This document shows, piece by piece, positions 27,601-41,774 of a DNA stretch of 64,000 nucleotides. Position 1 is the first letter of the stretch. Each line of letters begins with the position of its first letter. The notes beneath the pieces were generated by a model. The model was given only the letters and a program-made list of their open reading frames with translations. It was not told the DNA's origin and made no database searches. The DNA lies in NCBI GenBank assembly GCA_014706295.1, contig JACSVZ010000002.1:133370700-133434699 (forward strand), given 5' to 3'. The translations under genes and the position numbers were made by a program. Source of the stretch: Lycocorax pyrrhopterus obiensis (Eukaryota; Chordata; Aves; Passeriformes; Paradisaeidae).

Positions 27601-28254
27601 GTCTGAGAATATTACAGTATTATAAAAATCATGTTTCTCAACCCGAAATATAGTTAAACTTAAACATTGAGAAATGTGCAGATTTGACATGAGCAGACAT
27701 TTAGTGAGTTTGTGAGAATCCAAAAGCTGAGGAGGGACTGGAACGATTTTACAGTAATAGTTCTCTCTTTTGTGTAATATTCAGCCATTTCACCTTGGAT
27801 TTGCTTTGCTTTAGAAATTTTTCTGAATGCACAAAAGCAGTCAGAAAAATTTTGTATGTGTATGGAGAATGGGGAAGTGATATGAGGAAAGGGGAGAAAA
27901 GAAGCTGCCTGGGGAAGTGAAGTTATCTGCGTGTAGCTTAAGGAAATGCAGCGTCAAGTAATGGAAAGACGGGACAATTGTTTGGGAAGTTGCAGTTCAT
28001 TTTTACTTAGTCTACAAATTGTTGCTATTGCTTCTCAAAGTTCATTATTCAGTTGCAGCTAGAAATAGAAACCAGAATAATTTATTTATTACTGTAGTTA
28101 CTGCAGTATTTATACACAGGGGCGGGAAAAGGTGCTCCCACAGAGTGTGATGTATACCTGGATGTGCTGTGGTCATTTTCTTCAAATCTCTTGTATCTTC
28201 TACTGAATAAGTGTCAATCCAGTGCCTGCTCTGGAAAGCTGTTCTGTACAACCA

Positions 28255-28319
28255 AAATGCTTAAGCATTTGCTTAAGCAAATGAGTCAATTTACCTAGTG
28301 TTAACCATGTTAACTAGGT
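28255..28319. repeat. Cluster of palindromes
   Basis: Two perfect 16-base palindromes overlap by four bases: AAATGCTTAAGCATTT (28255-28270) and ATTTGCTTAAGCAAAT (28267-28282). Shortly after, acctag...gttaac (28293) and gttaactaggt (ending 28319) form a nearly perfect inverted repeat. All are in a 65-base stretch. Confidence 0.85.
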
Positions 28320-30497
28320 AGTTCTCTATGCTTTCCTCAGCAGACACTTCCTGGGCACTGAATTTTACCACGATAATGTAGCTACCCAAGAACTAACATG
28401 GGATATATAAATATAATGCATACATGTGTATATACACACTGTAAGGGAAAAGTTGTACTGAGAAAGGAATACCCAACCTGAAAGCAGCAATACTCCTGGT
28501 CTCTTTTTGAATGTGAGTGCTAGAAGAAATTTATTTTATTTATATAGCACCTTTCATTATCATCAAAAACCCTGAGACCCCATATAAGACAATGTGATAA
28601 ATAAATAAATATGAAATATAAAGCAAAGTCCCCAGGATTTTTGAGTGGGAAAAAAGTTCAACGGAATGGCAATATATCAATACTTTGAAGCTCCCTACAG
28701 AAAAAAAGAAAAGAAATTAAATAGATTTTAGGAGAGAGAGTACTCAGTACTCCTTCCTGTAGAGATACAAAATTTGTAAATACTGAGTGGTACCTAAATG
28801 ATGATATCCATCAGAATTTGACTCACTGTTGAACTCAGGTTGGTCTACCTGAGGGTTTTAAAATTCATCTGAAGAGAATATCTAAAGTCACTGTTACTTG
28901 TAGGCTTACCCTTTAAGGAACACAAGATAATGTGTGACAGTACAATTGGGGGACTGGACTCAAACCCCAGATGCCCCAAGATGTGTAGTTCTTTTGGAGA
29001 ACAGTTACCTGAAAGTGAAACTAAGATCATGCATCTCCAGTTCTCAAGTAAAACTTTCAGTGGGATAGGCACTAAATAGGAACTTATCTTTTAGACCCAT
29101 AACACAGTGACTGCTGTTTTAACCCACCTAAGTTCTTTTCAAAGTAATGAAGAGATGTGTTTTAATCAGCATAGCTTATTGTGGTGTATGTCCTTTAAGA
29201 TAAGGGGAAAGTCAGGAAAAATGGCAAATGGTCAAAATTTAGAACATTTATGGTATTATACTTTAGAGATCTTAGGAATTCTTTCATTATCAGTATTACA
29301 GAATGCCCTCTAGATTCGCTAAGTATGTTAGATTTGGAATGAAAGTTAAGAAAATAGGTAAAAGGACCCCATCCTCCTCCCTCAGAGATTCTCAATTTGA
29401 TATCTGTGTGCCCATGAGAGAAGAATACTACTTTTAATTTTTTTTTCTACAGACAGCTTATTCAAAGCTCAAACAGTGTCTAAAGTACTGTGGCCTTTTA
29501 GCTAACAGGCAAATACATGTAAAATTTGGTACTAATAGTTACTGTTGTGTGACATTAGGCTCTCAGCCTGTCTTTGTGGGAGACCATAGATCCAGTCTTC
29601 TGGGAACACTTGCTGCCTGCCTTATGTTTACTAGAATAGCTGTAGGTTTGATTTAGGTTCCATTTTTACTCATAGCTAAAGATTTAAGCTGATTCTTAAG
29701 TATAAACCCGTACCTGCCAACAAGTTTATGAATGCACTTGCTTTTCTTTTGGCAACAGTCAAGCTTGACTGTGGAAGTTTTCACTTGAGGTCATCTCTGC
29801 TGATCTTTAACTTGTGAACTGAGCTGGTATGCCTTTCATACTGGCCTGCTGGGTAGACAAGTGCTAACTTCAGTGATCTGGTCAGAGACCTCAATAAATA
29901 GTTTCTACCTTCTGTTCCTGGTGTCATTCTGATAAAGAATTTTTCATTCTCTCTACGATACAGTTAGGAGAGTTTGCTGCTCCGCAAAAGCCCTGTTTTA
30001 TTCTCAGTAACTCATTCTGGTATACTTTGCTTTTCTGGAGTTAAAATTAAAACTTTGATCACTTTTTTCCTAAAGTAAAGCTTCATGAAAAAGCCCAGCA
30101 GTTACAGCTTATGTTTCTAGCTTAATTGTACCGTAGTTGATTAGCAAGTACTTTGTGACAAGCAGTAAATTTCCATAGGTAGATTTTGTAGGGCTTACCT
30201 AACAAATGCATTGACCTAGAGGGCGAGAACCTGACTGCTTCCTCTGACAGCGTTTGTAGACAAGCTTTATTGTAGATTAGGACTCTTCACTTTCAGAGCT
30301 TAGAAGGCACCTCTGGGCCTAATTGTGAAGCTGAGTAGAGACAAGGGACAAATGTTTGTAGTTGTCAGCAGTGACTCCTGTCCTTTCATGAACAGTGGCC
30401 AAAATGCAATTTTTTTGCTGGTCTTGAAAACTGTGCCCAGTTCTCATGGTATTTGCTCTGCTTCTGACTTTCATGAATGAATTGGTATTTTCCCTAG

Positions 30498-30556
30498 GAT
30501 GTTCGAAGACTGCTCTGTTCTGTCAGAAGAGATAATGAAGAGCTTTAATATTAATG
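30498..30556 (+). CDS. Probable short internal coding exon, phase 2 to phase 1
   Basis: The acceptor ggtattttccctag is close to consensus and the donor AATG/gtgaga is strong. Only one of the three frames is open over the 59 bases. It enters in phase 2 (one base completing Lys from the exon at 4600) and leaves in phase 1. It encodes 19 residues, MFEDCSVLSEEIMKSFNIN, acidic and probably helical, leading into the acidic exon at 52227. The one usable frame agrees with both neighbours, which is the best internal support for the model. At this size it could be missed by gene finders. Confidence 0.5.
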
Positions 30557-33500
30557 GTGAGACAATGATTCTGACAAACTTGCTTTTATACTTTGCAGAA
30601 GAAAAATGATAAAATGATTGTATCTGCAAATTGAGTAGACTCTGATGAACAAAATTTTAAACAGGTAAAAGCTTGCTGATCCCAGGACAGCTGAACAATC
30701 AGACAGAAATATGTGATGCATCATCTTATGACCTTATTATTGGTTTGGATTATTACTGGTTGATATCTTTCCTCATGGCCATTTTGCTTTATTCTTGCTC
30801 TGATACAAACACAGAGTTTTTTAACAACATTTGAAGTAAATGAAAATATTTTGTCTGCTCCAGATGACATTAGGTCTGGTTGTAATAAATATGAGTATTT
30901 ACAATTGTGTGATTCGGCACACTTGTTAAAACCTCAGGAAATATCCCTCAAGCATAAACACACTCTACCTACTGTTTCTGACGTTGGTGAATGAACATAT
31001 AGTTGGCAAATGTCAATTTTTTTTACTTAACTTTAATTTATGGATTTTCGTGTACCCTGTTCCTACTAGGTGATATTTTCTAGCACAGAGTGGAAAGTAA
31101 TAATAGGTCTTTGCATTTCTGTAATGTCCAGTGTCAAAGTGCTTTAAAGCATTAATTGATCAAAGCTTGCTATGTGGCTAAGTTTGGTAAGGATTCAATT
31201 TCTGAAGCAAAAGCATCACTTAGTAAAAGAGTTGTTTACAGGGAAGTTGAAAGCACAGATACCACTCCAGATGTGTTCCTTCTATGAAGCCTTCTCTCAT
31301 TCAGTGTTATGTGCCTGCCAAGTTTTTGACAGATTGGCAACTCTTTCTTTTTCATGTTTTTTTTTTAATAATTTTCAGCATTTAAAATGTGGTACAAATA
31401 TTATCAGTAGATGGTTCCTTTTAAGGACTGAAGCATTGTAGATGCCAAGTACAGGTGTCAGAGTTTTTAAAATGTAGATATCTGCTTTAGCTGGGAACTC
31501 TGAGTCCCTGCGTGAAATATTTTGGGCTACATCCTCCTTCTAGTCTGCGGGAGACCTGTGTTTCTTCAGAGGATGATGAATTACTCTCATACTGAGTTTG
31601 AAGAAAGACAGGATGCTTGCTCAGTACTGCAAAACCACTTCTGAGCTCCGTGGAGGTGTCATGAGGCTTGAGGCAGGTGCCGCACACCATGCCTTTTCTC
31701 CTTGGAGGACCAGGCTGAGATTAGTGACTTAGCTGAACATATCTGCCCTCTATCAAGTGACTACTCTAATGAGGAGGCAAGAACCGTTTTTGCTAGGTTT
31801 TTTTGGGTCCCATTACTCTTGCAGTTGTGGCTAAAATTTGGTCACACTAGAAGCTGGAGTCATTGTACTTAATATAGCCTTTTTGGTACATTCTTAAATA
31901 AAGACCAGTGAAACTGAGGCATTGTTTTACATTAGTCTACTTTCTGCTGTTCTGCAACAGCAACTGTATTATATTGGGTTTTACACTTCATGCTTTGTTT
32001 ATCTGCCTTCAGTAAATGATTTCCCTGGGCAATATCTTATCCTTACATCATATTTCTGGTATCTCAGTGGCATATGTTGTACCCACTGGAGCACACTTGG
32101 TAGTAATGTCTTCATGATGCTTTCTAATGTCTTGTCATCAAATTGTACATCCATCTTGTGCTTAGAGATAAACAGATAGAATTGCTGTAATCCAAAGAGC
32201 ACAGCCACAGCTCTTGTTCTGTGTGAGAGTAGCTCTGAGAACACTGGCTTTCTGTGTCTCTCAAGACCTTATTATTAAATCCTATGAGCTTTGGATCAAT
32301 CATACTTATTAACTGCACCAAGAATTCTGCTTTAGCTCTGTAAGGTCATGTAGGAGTGATAGTAAGTTAAAGCTGATTTTTCGAAAGTGTAGCAAGCTGT
32401 ATTCCTCTGTCCAGGTCTAGTGGCTTATTGAAGGGAAGACTTGCTGTTCAAAGGAAGGTGAATTATAACCAAAGTATTTCAACAAACAAATAATTCCATG
32501 ATTTAGAAATCCAAGTAGGTGTCCCGTCTCCTGAGGATTTCTCCTAAAACACAGTGCAATAAACAGTAAGTAAAAGATACTGCAGAATTGGCCACCAATG
32601 TCAGTAAGAACTTACTTCCTTTCTTTTGCATTTCTTTAAAATTCTGTAGTCCTGAAAAAATGTTATGTGACTGAAGGCAGAAAATAGGCTGCTCCAGTAT
32701 TCCTTTGTAAGCAACAGATTAATAACTAATACAGAGTATATTTAACAATTAGAATTCAATAGAATTTTTATGGAAAATTATATACATATTGTTTTCATGT
32801 AATAGAACAGGTATAAGTGGCTGAATCACTGCAGCTGCAGCACATCATGTAATAACACAAGCCAAGAAAAATGTTATTTAAAGATGAAACCCTGGTGTCA
32901 CTGGTTACCTCTGCTATGTTAGATTTCCAGAAGTGAGACCTATCCTTTGAAATAGAGCCTCAAAGACAGAAGCTTGGCTCAAAGCATAGATTTAAATATA
33001 GGTGAATATCATTACTGTGTATCCAAGCTGCAGTTTGGAATTACAAGCTGCAGTTGTTTGGCTGAAGAGGTAACAAAACTTGTGTTAAATAGTCATGTAT
33101 TGACCAGCACAGTTCCATAGGCAGGATTTTGTAGGCATGTTTCCAAGAGGTGAACAGCCTGCTGTGCCTTAAACTGTAATATCTGGTTAAAGATTTATGT
33201 TGTAGCAAGTAAAATAAGCCAAAGTCAGTTCACACAGTGATAATTTTATGCCAGTGTATGTAAAAAATATACATTTGGATTCATTAATATTAATACTACT
33301 AATAATAAACCAGTTCTGTGTAGGTAAGCAGTGACTAAAACTGTATTGTAGAACTGAATTATAACATTTCATCTCGGGTCCTTAGGATGTTCTGACTTTC
33401 ATTCCTGTGAATATCTTTTGATAATTATTTTATTGCTCCTGTAGATGAAGCATTAAAGTTTCTGGTGAAAAGCCCAGTCAGGGAAGTCAGACTATAAGAG

Positions 33501-34789
33501 GAGATTGTGCGAATTGCACTTTTTGTTATTTCTGAGTTAGGACAGATTGATAATTGATCAGTAATTTCAACATTAATTTGATACTGGTTGGATCTCTTGA
33601 ATTTTAAAATTTTCCCTTAATATTATTAATTACAGTAGGAAAGCACATAGGAATTAAATGCCTGGGTCTCTGTTATGAAGTTTATGGTTATATTTGAGGG
33701 AGTAGGCATTATTATTCTGATCTTAAAAAAACCCACCTCAAGACTACAGCTGATCCTATACTGAAAGTCAGATTTCTGTGGAAACAGGAGACACCGTAGA
33801 CACATGGTCTTTAATTCACAGGGATGTTTTCCTTCTTACCTAAATTCAACTTATTGCACAGTCTGGATTGTCATTCCCTGGCATGCTGGTTGTAAACAGC
33901 AAAAAGTGATCTAGTGAATGTACTTCAACAGAATAAATATGGGTGGCTTGCATTGGTTCAGAGCAGACTGTCCTCTTCAACAGAGGTTTTGGTAAGGCTG
34001 AACAAAACTGAGGCTACTAGAAGCTACAAGCTGATATGAGATTCTTAAATAGCTTGTTGGGAAAATAAAGGATATATTTAGTAAGGTAGGTAATTCAAAG
34101 CAGTGGTTTCTTCAGCAAAAGGTGACTTAGTGGATATTTCAGGAGTGATGCAACACTTATGCAGAACTGTGTGTGCCCTCCCTTAGAAAGTGCCTGATAT
34201 CCCCTCAAAACACAGGTTGTAGTTTGTTTTCCTTTTCTTGGCTTCTTGTTCTTGATAACCAATGAAATCACACTGGATACAGGAATATTCCCTGTAAAAT
34301 TCTAAGATACTTGTTTGCATTAGGAAGTTTTGTTATTCAGAGGTTGAAGAAGACTTAACAAAGTAAATTACGGTTTATAAACTACAGCAGATTATAGATT
34401 TTACTGTCTTAAACAAAGAAATAAATAAACTATTAATGTTTTCAGGTAGAGAAATAATTTTTTATACTAAATTATAATTTTCAAATAAAATTTTTAGTCT
34501 GCATTGGCCTAATTTTTACTGGATATGTTTCATAACTTTGAAAAAGTTTTTCCTTGTGAAATGTCAAATAAAAATTCCTTTTCATAACATCTGCCAGCAT
34601 ATAACATGTGCACACCACCAAAGAAAAGCACTTGAAGTGGTGCGTAGGATAGAGCTAGAAATTTGGCTAAAGAACTGTTGGTTTGTTTCTGCTGGGAAAA
34701 ATCTTATGTAGTTCAGTGCCCAAATGATACTTTAAGGTAAACTGGTTCAGTTTGTCCACCTTTGAAGATTAAAAGACCTGAATAATTTC

Positions 34790-34806
34790 GGGGGGGGGGG
34801 GGGGGG
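34790..34806 (+). repeat. Homopolymer of 17 G
   Basis: Seventeen consecutive G, then ctgg and a G/T-rich stretch to about 34835. It is a mononucleotide microsatellite with strong quadruplex potential; its length is likely to vary between individuals and may be misassembled. Confidence 0.9.
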
Positions 34807-37800
34807 CTGGTTTTTTGGTTTGTTTTTGGTTTTTAACCCTGTGATCCCATAGAATTCACATCTGGCTCAGAACAGTAAGCAACTAAAATTAGTCCTTAAA
34901 CTCCACACTTCCTGTGTTGACAGTGAAGAATATGCTACTTTTCACCTTGGAGATGATTTAGAATTGTTAGTACTTACCATATCTTAGGAATAATTTTCAT
35001 ATTTCCAGAGATTTTTAAATGACTCCAAATTTGTAAGGAGTATTTATGAGTCTCAAAATGTACAAACCTTCCTAGGATCAGTTTAGTCTCTTCTCTTGAG
35101 TAATGCTATTACCATGACATAATAAAATATCCCACAGAAGTCAATATGACGTGAAACAATATAGGTTGTGGCACAGTGAACATTTTGCATTTTAATCACC
35201 TTTTCTTAAAAATTAAAAATATCTGCTATAGAATCACTACAAAATGGAAAAAAAAAAACAAAACAACAAGGTACATGAGGGAAAGAAAATCTGAAAATCT
35301 GTGAAAAGAGAGAAGCACCCATCAGTACCTTACAAGGCTTTATCGTATCGTGTCCAGTGGCTATTCAACAGGTATTTTACTTACTTCAGAGACCTGTTTT
35401 CGTTCACTGCAGCACAAGGACCTTCATCCTAGTCATACTTGTCATTGTTGAAGTGGGTAGAAACACCAGTGTAGGTATGCACTGATCTGCCTTTGCACTT
35501 CTTGTGTGTGATTTTGGTGACTGTCAACTACAGTCAGTAATGAGGGGATCTTATTGTCCATCTTCAGACTAAAACCTTGACATGCAAGAGGCTTATCTGT
35601 GCTTGCATAGTCAAAAAGTAACCACCTGAAGGAATGTTATTCCTGTTTATACTCGCATTCCTTGTGTCTTAAACCAAGCTTTTATTACATTGAAGTTGAT
35701 GAAGGTCTTGTATTCTTGACAAGAAGGCAATTTCAGTCTGGAGTTAGCAGGTTAATTAGTGGTCATCTTGATGAGCCTGCAGTTTTCTCTTAAAAAGATG
35801 TTTAGACTGACATCAGATCTCTGCCCTGGATGATTCTGAGTCTAGAATGGACTCTTGATGCCAGTTTATCAATGTATATTTTGAATTTGCTTGCATTATA
35901 AATAGCCATGCTTAACACTGATCAGATCAAGAAGGACAAAATGTTGTCTTCCAGCCTTTTACAAAGAGAAGGAATTTTGATGGTTAGGATGAACACCAGA
36001 TATTCTTTTTGTTCCAGTGGTAATTTTCACTGGAAGTAAAATGAAGCTATGTATCTGCTATGCTCACTAGTTTTCATATTTTTTAATAGCTTCTAGACTG
36101 GGTGTAGAAATTAGTTAAATTGCTGGCATTAGCACTACAGTACTAGACTGCTAATTTTGTATTAAAATGTGTTGAAAGCCATCAAACCTTTTTAAAAAGT
36201 TTCTCTCTTGTCATGACCCCATCTCTGCCACTCCCAGGAATTAGTCTTTTATAAAGATTTTGTAGAAAACTCTGTTTTTAAAAGTATAGAAGTTGTTTTC
36301 TTTAGATTAAGTCTCATGTAAGAACATAGTAGTACTTAGCTACACAATTTTCCAAGATATTTGAAAACTGATCTTCTTTTTGCCATGTAGTTCAAAGAAG
36401 ATATTTCTGAGGATTTCTCATGTTGCAATTCCCACTCTATAGCTTTGTTTCAGTCAGATAGCACTTAATTTTAAAATGATTGTCCCTGATGCATTTTTCT
36501 CAAAATATATCTGAAGTCAACCTTTTTTTGTTCTAGTATTATTCATTTCATCTTACCTTTAATATAACTTGTGTGATGAAGTTGTTAATAAAAACTTGTT
36601 GGTGTTAAATGTGTTTTTGTCCATCAAGAATATGTTATCTATGATTTTACAGACAATTATCAAAGTTTTCAGTCTTCTAGAGTACACATGTAATAGCCAG
36701 AGCAAAGAAGTAACGAACAATAGAAACATTAAAAAACAAGTTTGCTAAAAAATATAAATTAACATAATAAAAATGATTAATCAATGGATCTACAACATAG
36801 CATAGCTTAGTTCTATACAGCGTGAGCCAAGCTCCAAAATAGTTTTGTATGTATTTGATTCTAGCAAATGATATTTTCTTGGTACTGCAGTCTTGCGTAT
36901 ATATGGTCATAAATCAGCTGTACAGTTCTAGACCAAAGTGCTCCCTTCAGCGTCAAGCAGCAGTAGGCCCTTCTGCCTTACTGTGTATTTGGCTCTGAGG
37001 CTTGAACCAAATGTGGCATATTTATGTTTGTATCTCGTGATTGGAAGGCTGTGCCCCACCAAGTGTGAGATTTGAAAAGTGTTTGGTTCTAGGCACAATG
37101 GTTTGTGAATGACATGAGGACGGCTACAAAGCACGTGAGTAGGAGAACACCATGAGAGTCTGGCAACAGGGAAGAAAGCGTGCTTGTTTTTTGAAGACTG
37201 CTTCAAATTTCTCTTCACGAACTTTCCCTCTCACCATGTTGCTTTCTTTTCTAAGTTAAAAACCAAACTCCTTCCCTTCATCTGGTATTACCTGTTTTGG
37301 TGAAGGCACAAAGACGTTGGTTTGCATTGTGTGCTGCTCCCTGAAATTTGATATTGCTTGCCAGAGAAAACTGGAAGGACATCTGAGGACATTAACTGGC
37401 AACAGAATAACCCTTAAGGATATTTCAAGCCTGGATATTGATGATGAGAAAAAAATGCTGTTCTGAGTGTTTCTTTTGCTGGGACATCAAGAAAACCCTC
37501 AAAAGGGTACATAAAACGAAAAAAAAAATGTATCCAGCAGCCTTGTGCTAAATAAATAGCAATTACATGTTGGCAGTGTCATGATAACAATAGTTCTCCA
37601 GTAGTATTGACATAAAAATCTAATATTATTGATAGTCATAATATATGAGTTGACTGTAAAATGTTCTAAATTAAGGTATATTGAACCACTGTATATGATG
37701 GCAGAGGAGGGGAGGAGGAGGAGGAAAACAAAGCATAGGAGAAAATTATTAACCAGTAAAAATGAATGTCTGCTTCAGCCTGTCATTCCAAGGTCTGGTT

Positions 37801-39410
37801 TTCTTATGATGCAGATCTTTAAATATTTTCAAGTTCTCTGGCATGAACGGGGAGGAGAACCCACAATTCCTCTCCTCAATCTTCACCCACAGGTGTAGCA
37901 ATAAAATAGAATACATGGTGACATTTCATATTATTGCAGACTGTAGACGTTTTAGTAATGTCTCTTCTATAAACATTTTTGGAACAATTTTTGTTACCAT
38001 ATGGCATTACAATGTTATGCAGCCTGTGACAAGCAGTGCAGCGAGCTGTTTTTAGTGTTTCCTTCTGTATTATTAACCATGGCTAACCATTTTTATCAAT
38101 ATTGCTATTACATTTTATGCTTTGATTTCAAACCTCTTCTTATAAAAGTAGTCTTGAATTTGACACTGTTTAATAGCACAACTCACTTGAGTTGGTTGTC
38201 TGTGTGTCTGTAATGAGTAGCATCCACTTTAACCCCTGCCTTAGTCCTGGATACTTCTTGTCTTCCAAAGTGTCATGGGTTCCCTCTGTTTTTTCAGAGC
38301 TCCTGAGGTGTGACAGTCTCATGTAATATTTTCTGTCACTTGCCTTTTTGATCCCTACAAAGCAGAAACTATACGCCGAATTCATGCTATATTCAGTTCT
38401 GCTCACCTTAGTCCTGGAAGATGTAAGGAATAACAGAGAAGGGTGCTTAGAGGATCAAGCAGAGAGATATCTGAGTAACTCTTAGACTGTAGTATGTGAG
38501 GAAGATTAAATTGTAAGAACACTTGCCTTTTAGTAAGGTGATAATTTAAAGGGTCATGACAAAAGGCTGTTAGTGTTTGAAGGTATAAACATCTGAAAAA
38601 AATGTGTCTTTAGAAGAGTTATAATGAAGAGGGATAAATTGAAACTGAGAAGGAATTTTTCCATGAGCATTAGGCAAAATGCTGTAAGTGACTTCTTTTC
38701 CAGTTGTTCTAAGGAAGATGTGTAAAAGCAGCCTCTTGATCTTTAAAACTGAAATAGGCAACGTATGAACAATATCAGAGGATCAGTTCTGTGTTTCCAG
38801 ATCAGAAGTGGCACAATATGATTGGCTTTCCTACAGGCCAAGTTACGTGGTACCAAATGTGGTTAACTAAGCATTAGTCTTCTATGAATACAGAGTGCAA
38901 CATTAAACAAAATACTGCATTGGATTTTGTGTGATTGCTAAACATACATGTGCGTGTGCATGTATGAAGAATGTCATGGGAACAGTGTCAGTGCAATTTT
39001 TCACAAGCTTAGGGTAGAACAGCAGCAGACGGGAGAAATACAATTATGGCATAAAACTAAGGGGAAGATGGAGTGAAGACCTTGTCAAACCTTCCAGGAC
39101 CCAGATGCAGGAAGTGTGGATTGCGTTCCTGGCGCCTTGTAATTTTTTTTTTTTTTTGTTACTGTTGCCTCAGTGCTACAAGTGGTGCTAATGTCTGTGT
39201 ATGATTAAAATCTTGCTAGAGCACTTATTCTTGGTTTGGTAGTTTTGGAGGAATTCAAGGATATTCTTCTTACATTTGTTACCTGTAAGTCTATTTGATG
39301 CTGGGGTTGGAAGTCTAGAATAGACTAGAGTACTACAGAGAGTTCTGTTGGTGTTAGTTCCTGGTAAGATAGTACGAGAAAATGTGCAGCATCTCCTGGT
39401 ATTAACACTG

Positions 39411-39510
39411 AATTACAGAACATTTGAGGTTGGAAGAGACATGTGGAAGTCATCTTGTCCAACCCTCTGTTCACACAGGGTCCCTCAGATCAGAGAGATG
39501 TGCTAGTAGC
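39411..39510 (-). mobile_element. CR1 LINE, short 3'-end fragment
   Basis: On the + strand, cagaacatttgaggttggaa followed by agtcatcttgtccaaccct and cacagggtccct is the reverse complement of the CR1 3' UTR end. Only about 100 bases remain, typical of heavily 5'-truncated CR1 copies. The small + strand frame at 39443-39646 starts inside it and is not a gene. Confidence 0.85.
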
Positions 39511-41774
39511 TATGGCAAGAAATTTTAGAAAGGGCAGTTATTTACTGGAGAATACTTTGACAAATGTGATTTTCTTTTTCATAAAGGGGAGCTATATTTG
39601 GCAAGAAGTCTTGGGGAAAAGAGTTTCAATTTATATTGTCAATTAGGTCTTTAGTCATATTTTGACATTATTTCATGATAAACCAGTAGCAGTTTTGTGT
39701 AATTGTCACTGCTCTTATTTGCGTCATAAAGTGACACAACCTTACAGTAGCTAGAAATGTTTTAACATGGTAATACGGACAGGAAGCATTATGTTGTAAG
39801 AACAGTGAATTGTTTCCATAAGTTATGCTATGCGTAAGGATTTAAAATACAAAATGATGAAATTCAGTGCTAAAATTTATTAGCAGTGAATATGTCAAGG
39901 ATTAATAAAAAAACAAGAATAAAAAGTAGGACTAAGACATATACAATAATATTGCAATCCTTTTTTTTTTTTTTAACCAGTGTCTTCCCTTACCAGAACT
40001 TTTCAAAGTATTTAGCTCCATGGGAAATATTTATAAGTGTGTGTTTCATCAATTAAGGTACTTCTAAATATTTAGAAGCCAATTTCCTTTGGAAATCAGT
40101 ATTTCATATTCAGTTTCTTAGTTTTCTTTTTGGTCAGCTGTGGCAATTTAAGATTTTTCAGAGTATTCTGCAAGTTTTGTGGAATAGAATGCTGCAAAGC
40201 GACGCAGCTGTATTAGTTGAACTTTGAAAAGCTTCTTTGAAGTGTAGAGTTTTAGTTGTAGATTGAAGCTGGCACTTTTATGAACATGGAGTTGTTTACT
40301 CCTTTAAGTGATAGAAAATAACAAATAACTCTTCTGGATTTCATTCCTAACAGGGGAAAAACTGGCTGATCCAAAACATAAGCCAGTCAAAGATATTTTG
40401 ATAATCAAATTATATTAGTAGTAAAGCCAGTAAACTTTTCAAGTGAGTAAGTTTACTAAGAAGACTCAGCCTGGAATAAGATACCTTATTTGAGTTTGGC
40501 ATGTAGAACAGATATTAGGAAGGTTAAAAGTATAGGCAAAAATGTTTTCAGAACTATTTGTTATGAAAAAGAAAGGGGAGATGGGTTATCAGCTCATCAT
40601 TGCCAAAGCATCCAATTGTATTATTCCATAAGTTGCTTCAGCAAAACAATGATCATAAGAGGAGAGAAGAATGAATTCTTGTTTTGATTTCATGCTTATT
40701 GCTTTGAGATTTGCATAGCCTCATAATAACACTTAGCAGCCATCTGGTTTCTGGAGGAAAAAACTTTTTCTTACTGAAAAGGCTAGGACATAACATGCAC
40801 CATTTAAAAGCTCATTGTCTGGAAATGACATAATGACTTTCTGTTTTCAAATTATTAATTAGCGATTAACTCAGAAAACCAGCAGGTTATGCCAGCTCTA
40901 GGGGACATACAATGTATTTTGTGCAACCTTGCAATTCCTACCAGTGAGGAATCAAATTAAAGTGGTAAAAAAGTGAGCAAGGATATTAAAGAACTAGAGT
41001 ACATTGTAACATGCAGTTTCTTTTAAAAGATGTAGTTTGCTTATTTGTATTTTGGGGTTTATATACATGAATGTATAAAGATAAATAACTTTAAATGACT
41101 TATAAATATTGTCATTCAATAAATCCCACTCTATATGTGACCTAGATTACGGTGTCATTATATTATGTATTCCTGAGATGTGATGATGAAAGTCAAGGTT
41201 TTTTCATGGCGTTTGTAAGATGTATGTGATGATGATGGTTAATAGTCCATTATATTTCTAGTTAACAAAATAAGTGCTGTAATACTGTTAACTCTTTGAA
41301 GAATCTTAAAAAAAATAAACCACGAACAAAATACACTCTTAAAATTTCATCCTTATGCTGCATCATAGTAAATTACACCAACTGTTATTGTAACTAATCA
41401 TACATGACAGTTTAGTGGGAAAAATGAGATCTGAATAGCCACAGAAAAGACATTATGCATTAATATTTCTTTGCTGTGGGTCCTCAGGTTGGGATCTGTA
41501 CATGGGAGGGACTCTGCTAATGCCCAATTTTTGGCTTCTTGTGGTGAAAGACTACATTTTATTCCACCTGACTTTTTTTCAGATTATTTGGTTTTTGTTA
41601 AAATATACGCTGTTATTTTATGTTAGAATCTGATTCATTTTACAACCTGGTCTAGAGATTTAATTCTAATTTGAGACCCTTCAGTTTTGTTCTGTGTATC
41701 AATAAACTCCCATTATGGGATTAAAAATAGCAAATCCCCTGTAGGAATTTAAAATTCAAGGCTCTAAGAATCTA

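Larger units (their letters stand above)
4727..30497 (+). other. Intron 2 of the gene model (about 25.8 kb)
   Basis: A long AT-rich intron. It holds a degraded CR1 (23768-24645), a tandem duplication (22547-22672), G/T-rich low-complexity tracts near 8.9, 12.2, 15.7 and 19.9 kb, an AT inverted repeat at 11601-11644, a G-run/C-run block at 18305-18347 and a cluster of palindromes at 28255-28319. Open frames at 10183-10266, 25649-25772 and 18576-18953 (minus) are discussed under findings or rejected items. No other gene is supportable. Confidence 0.4.
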
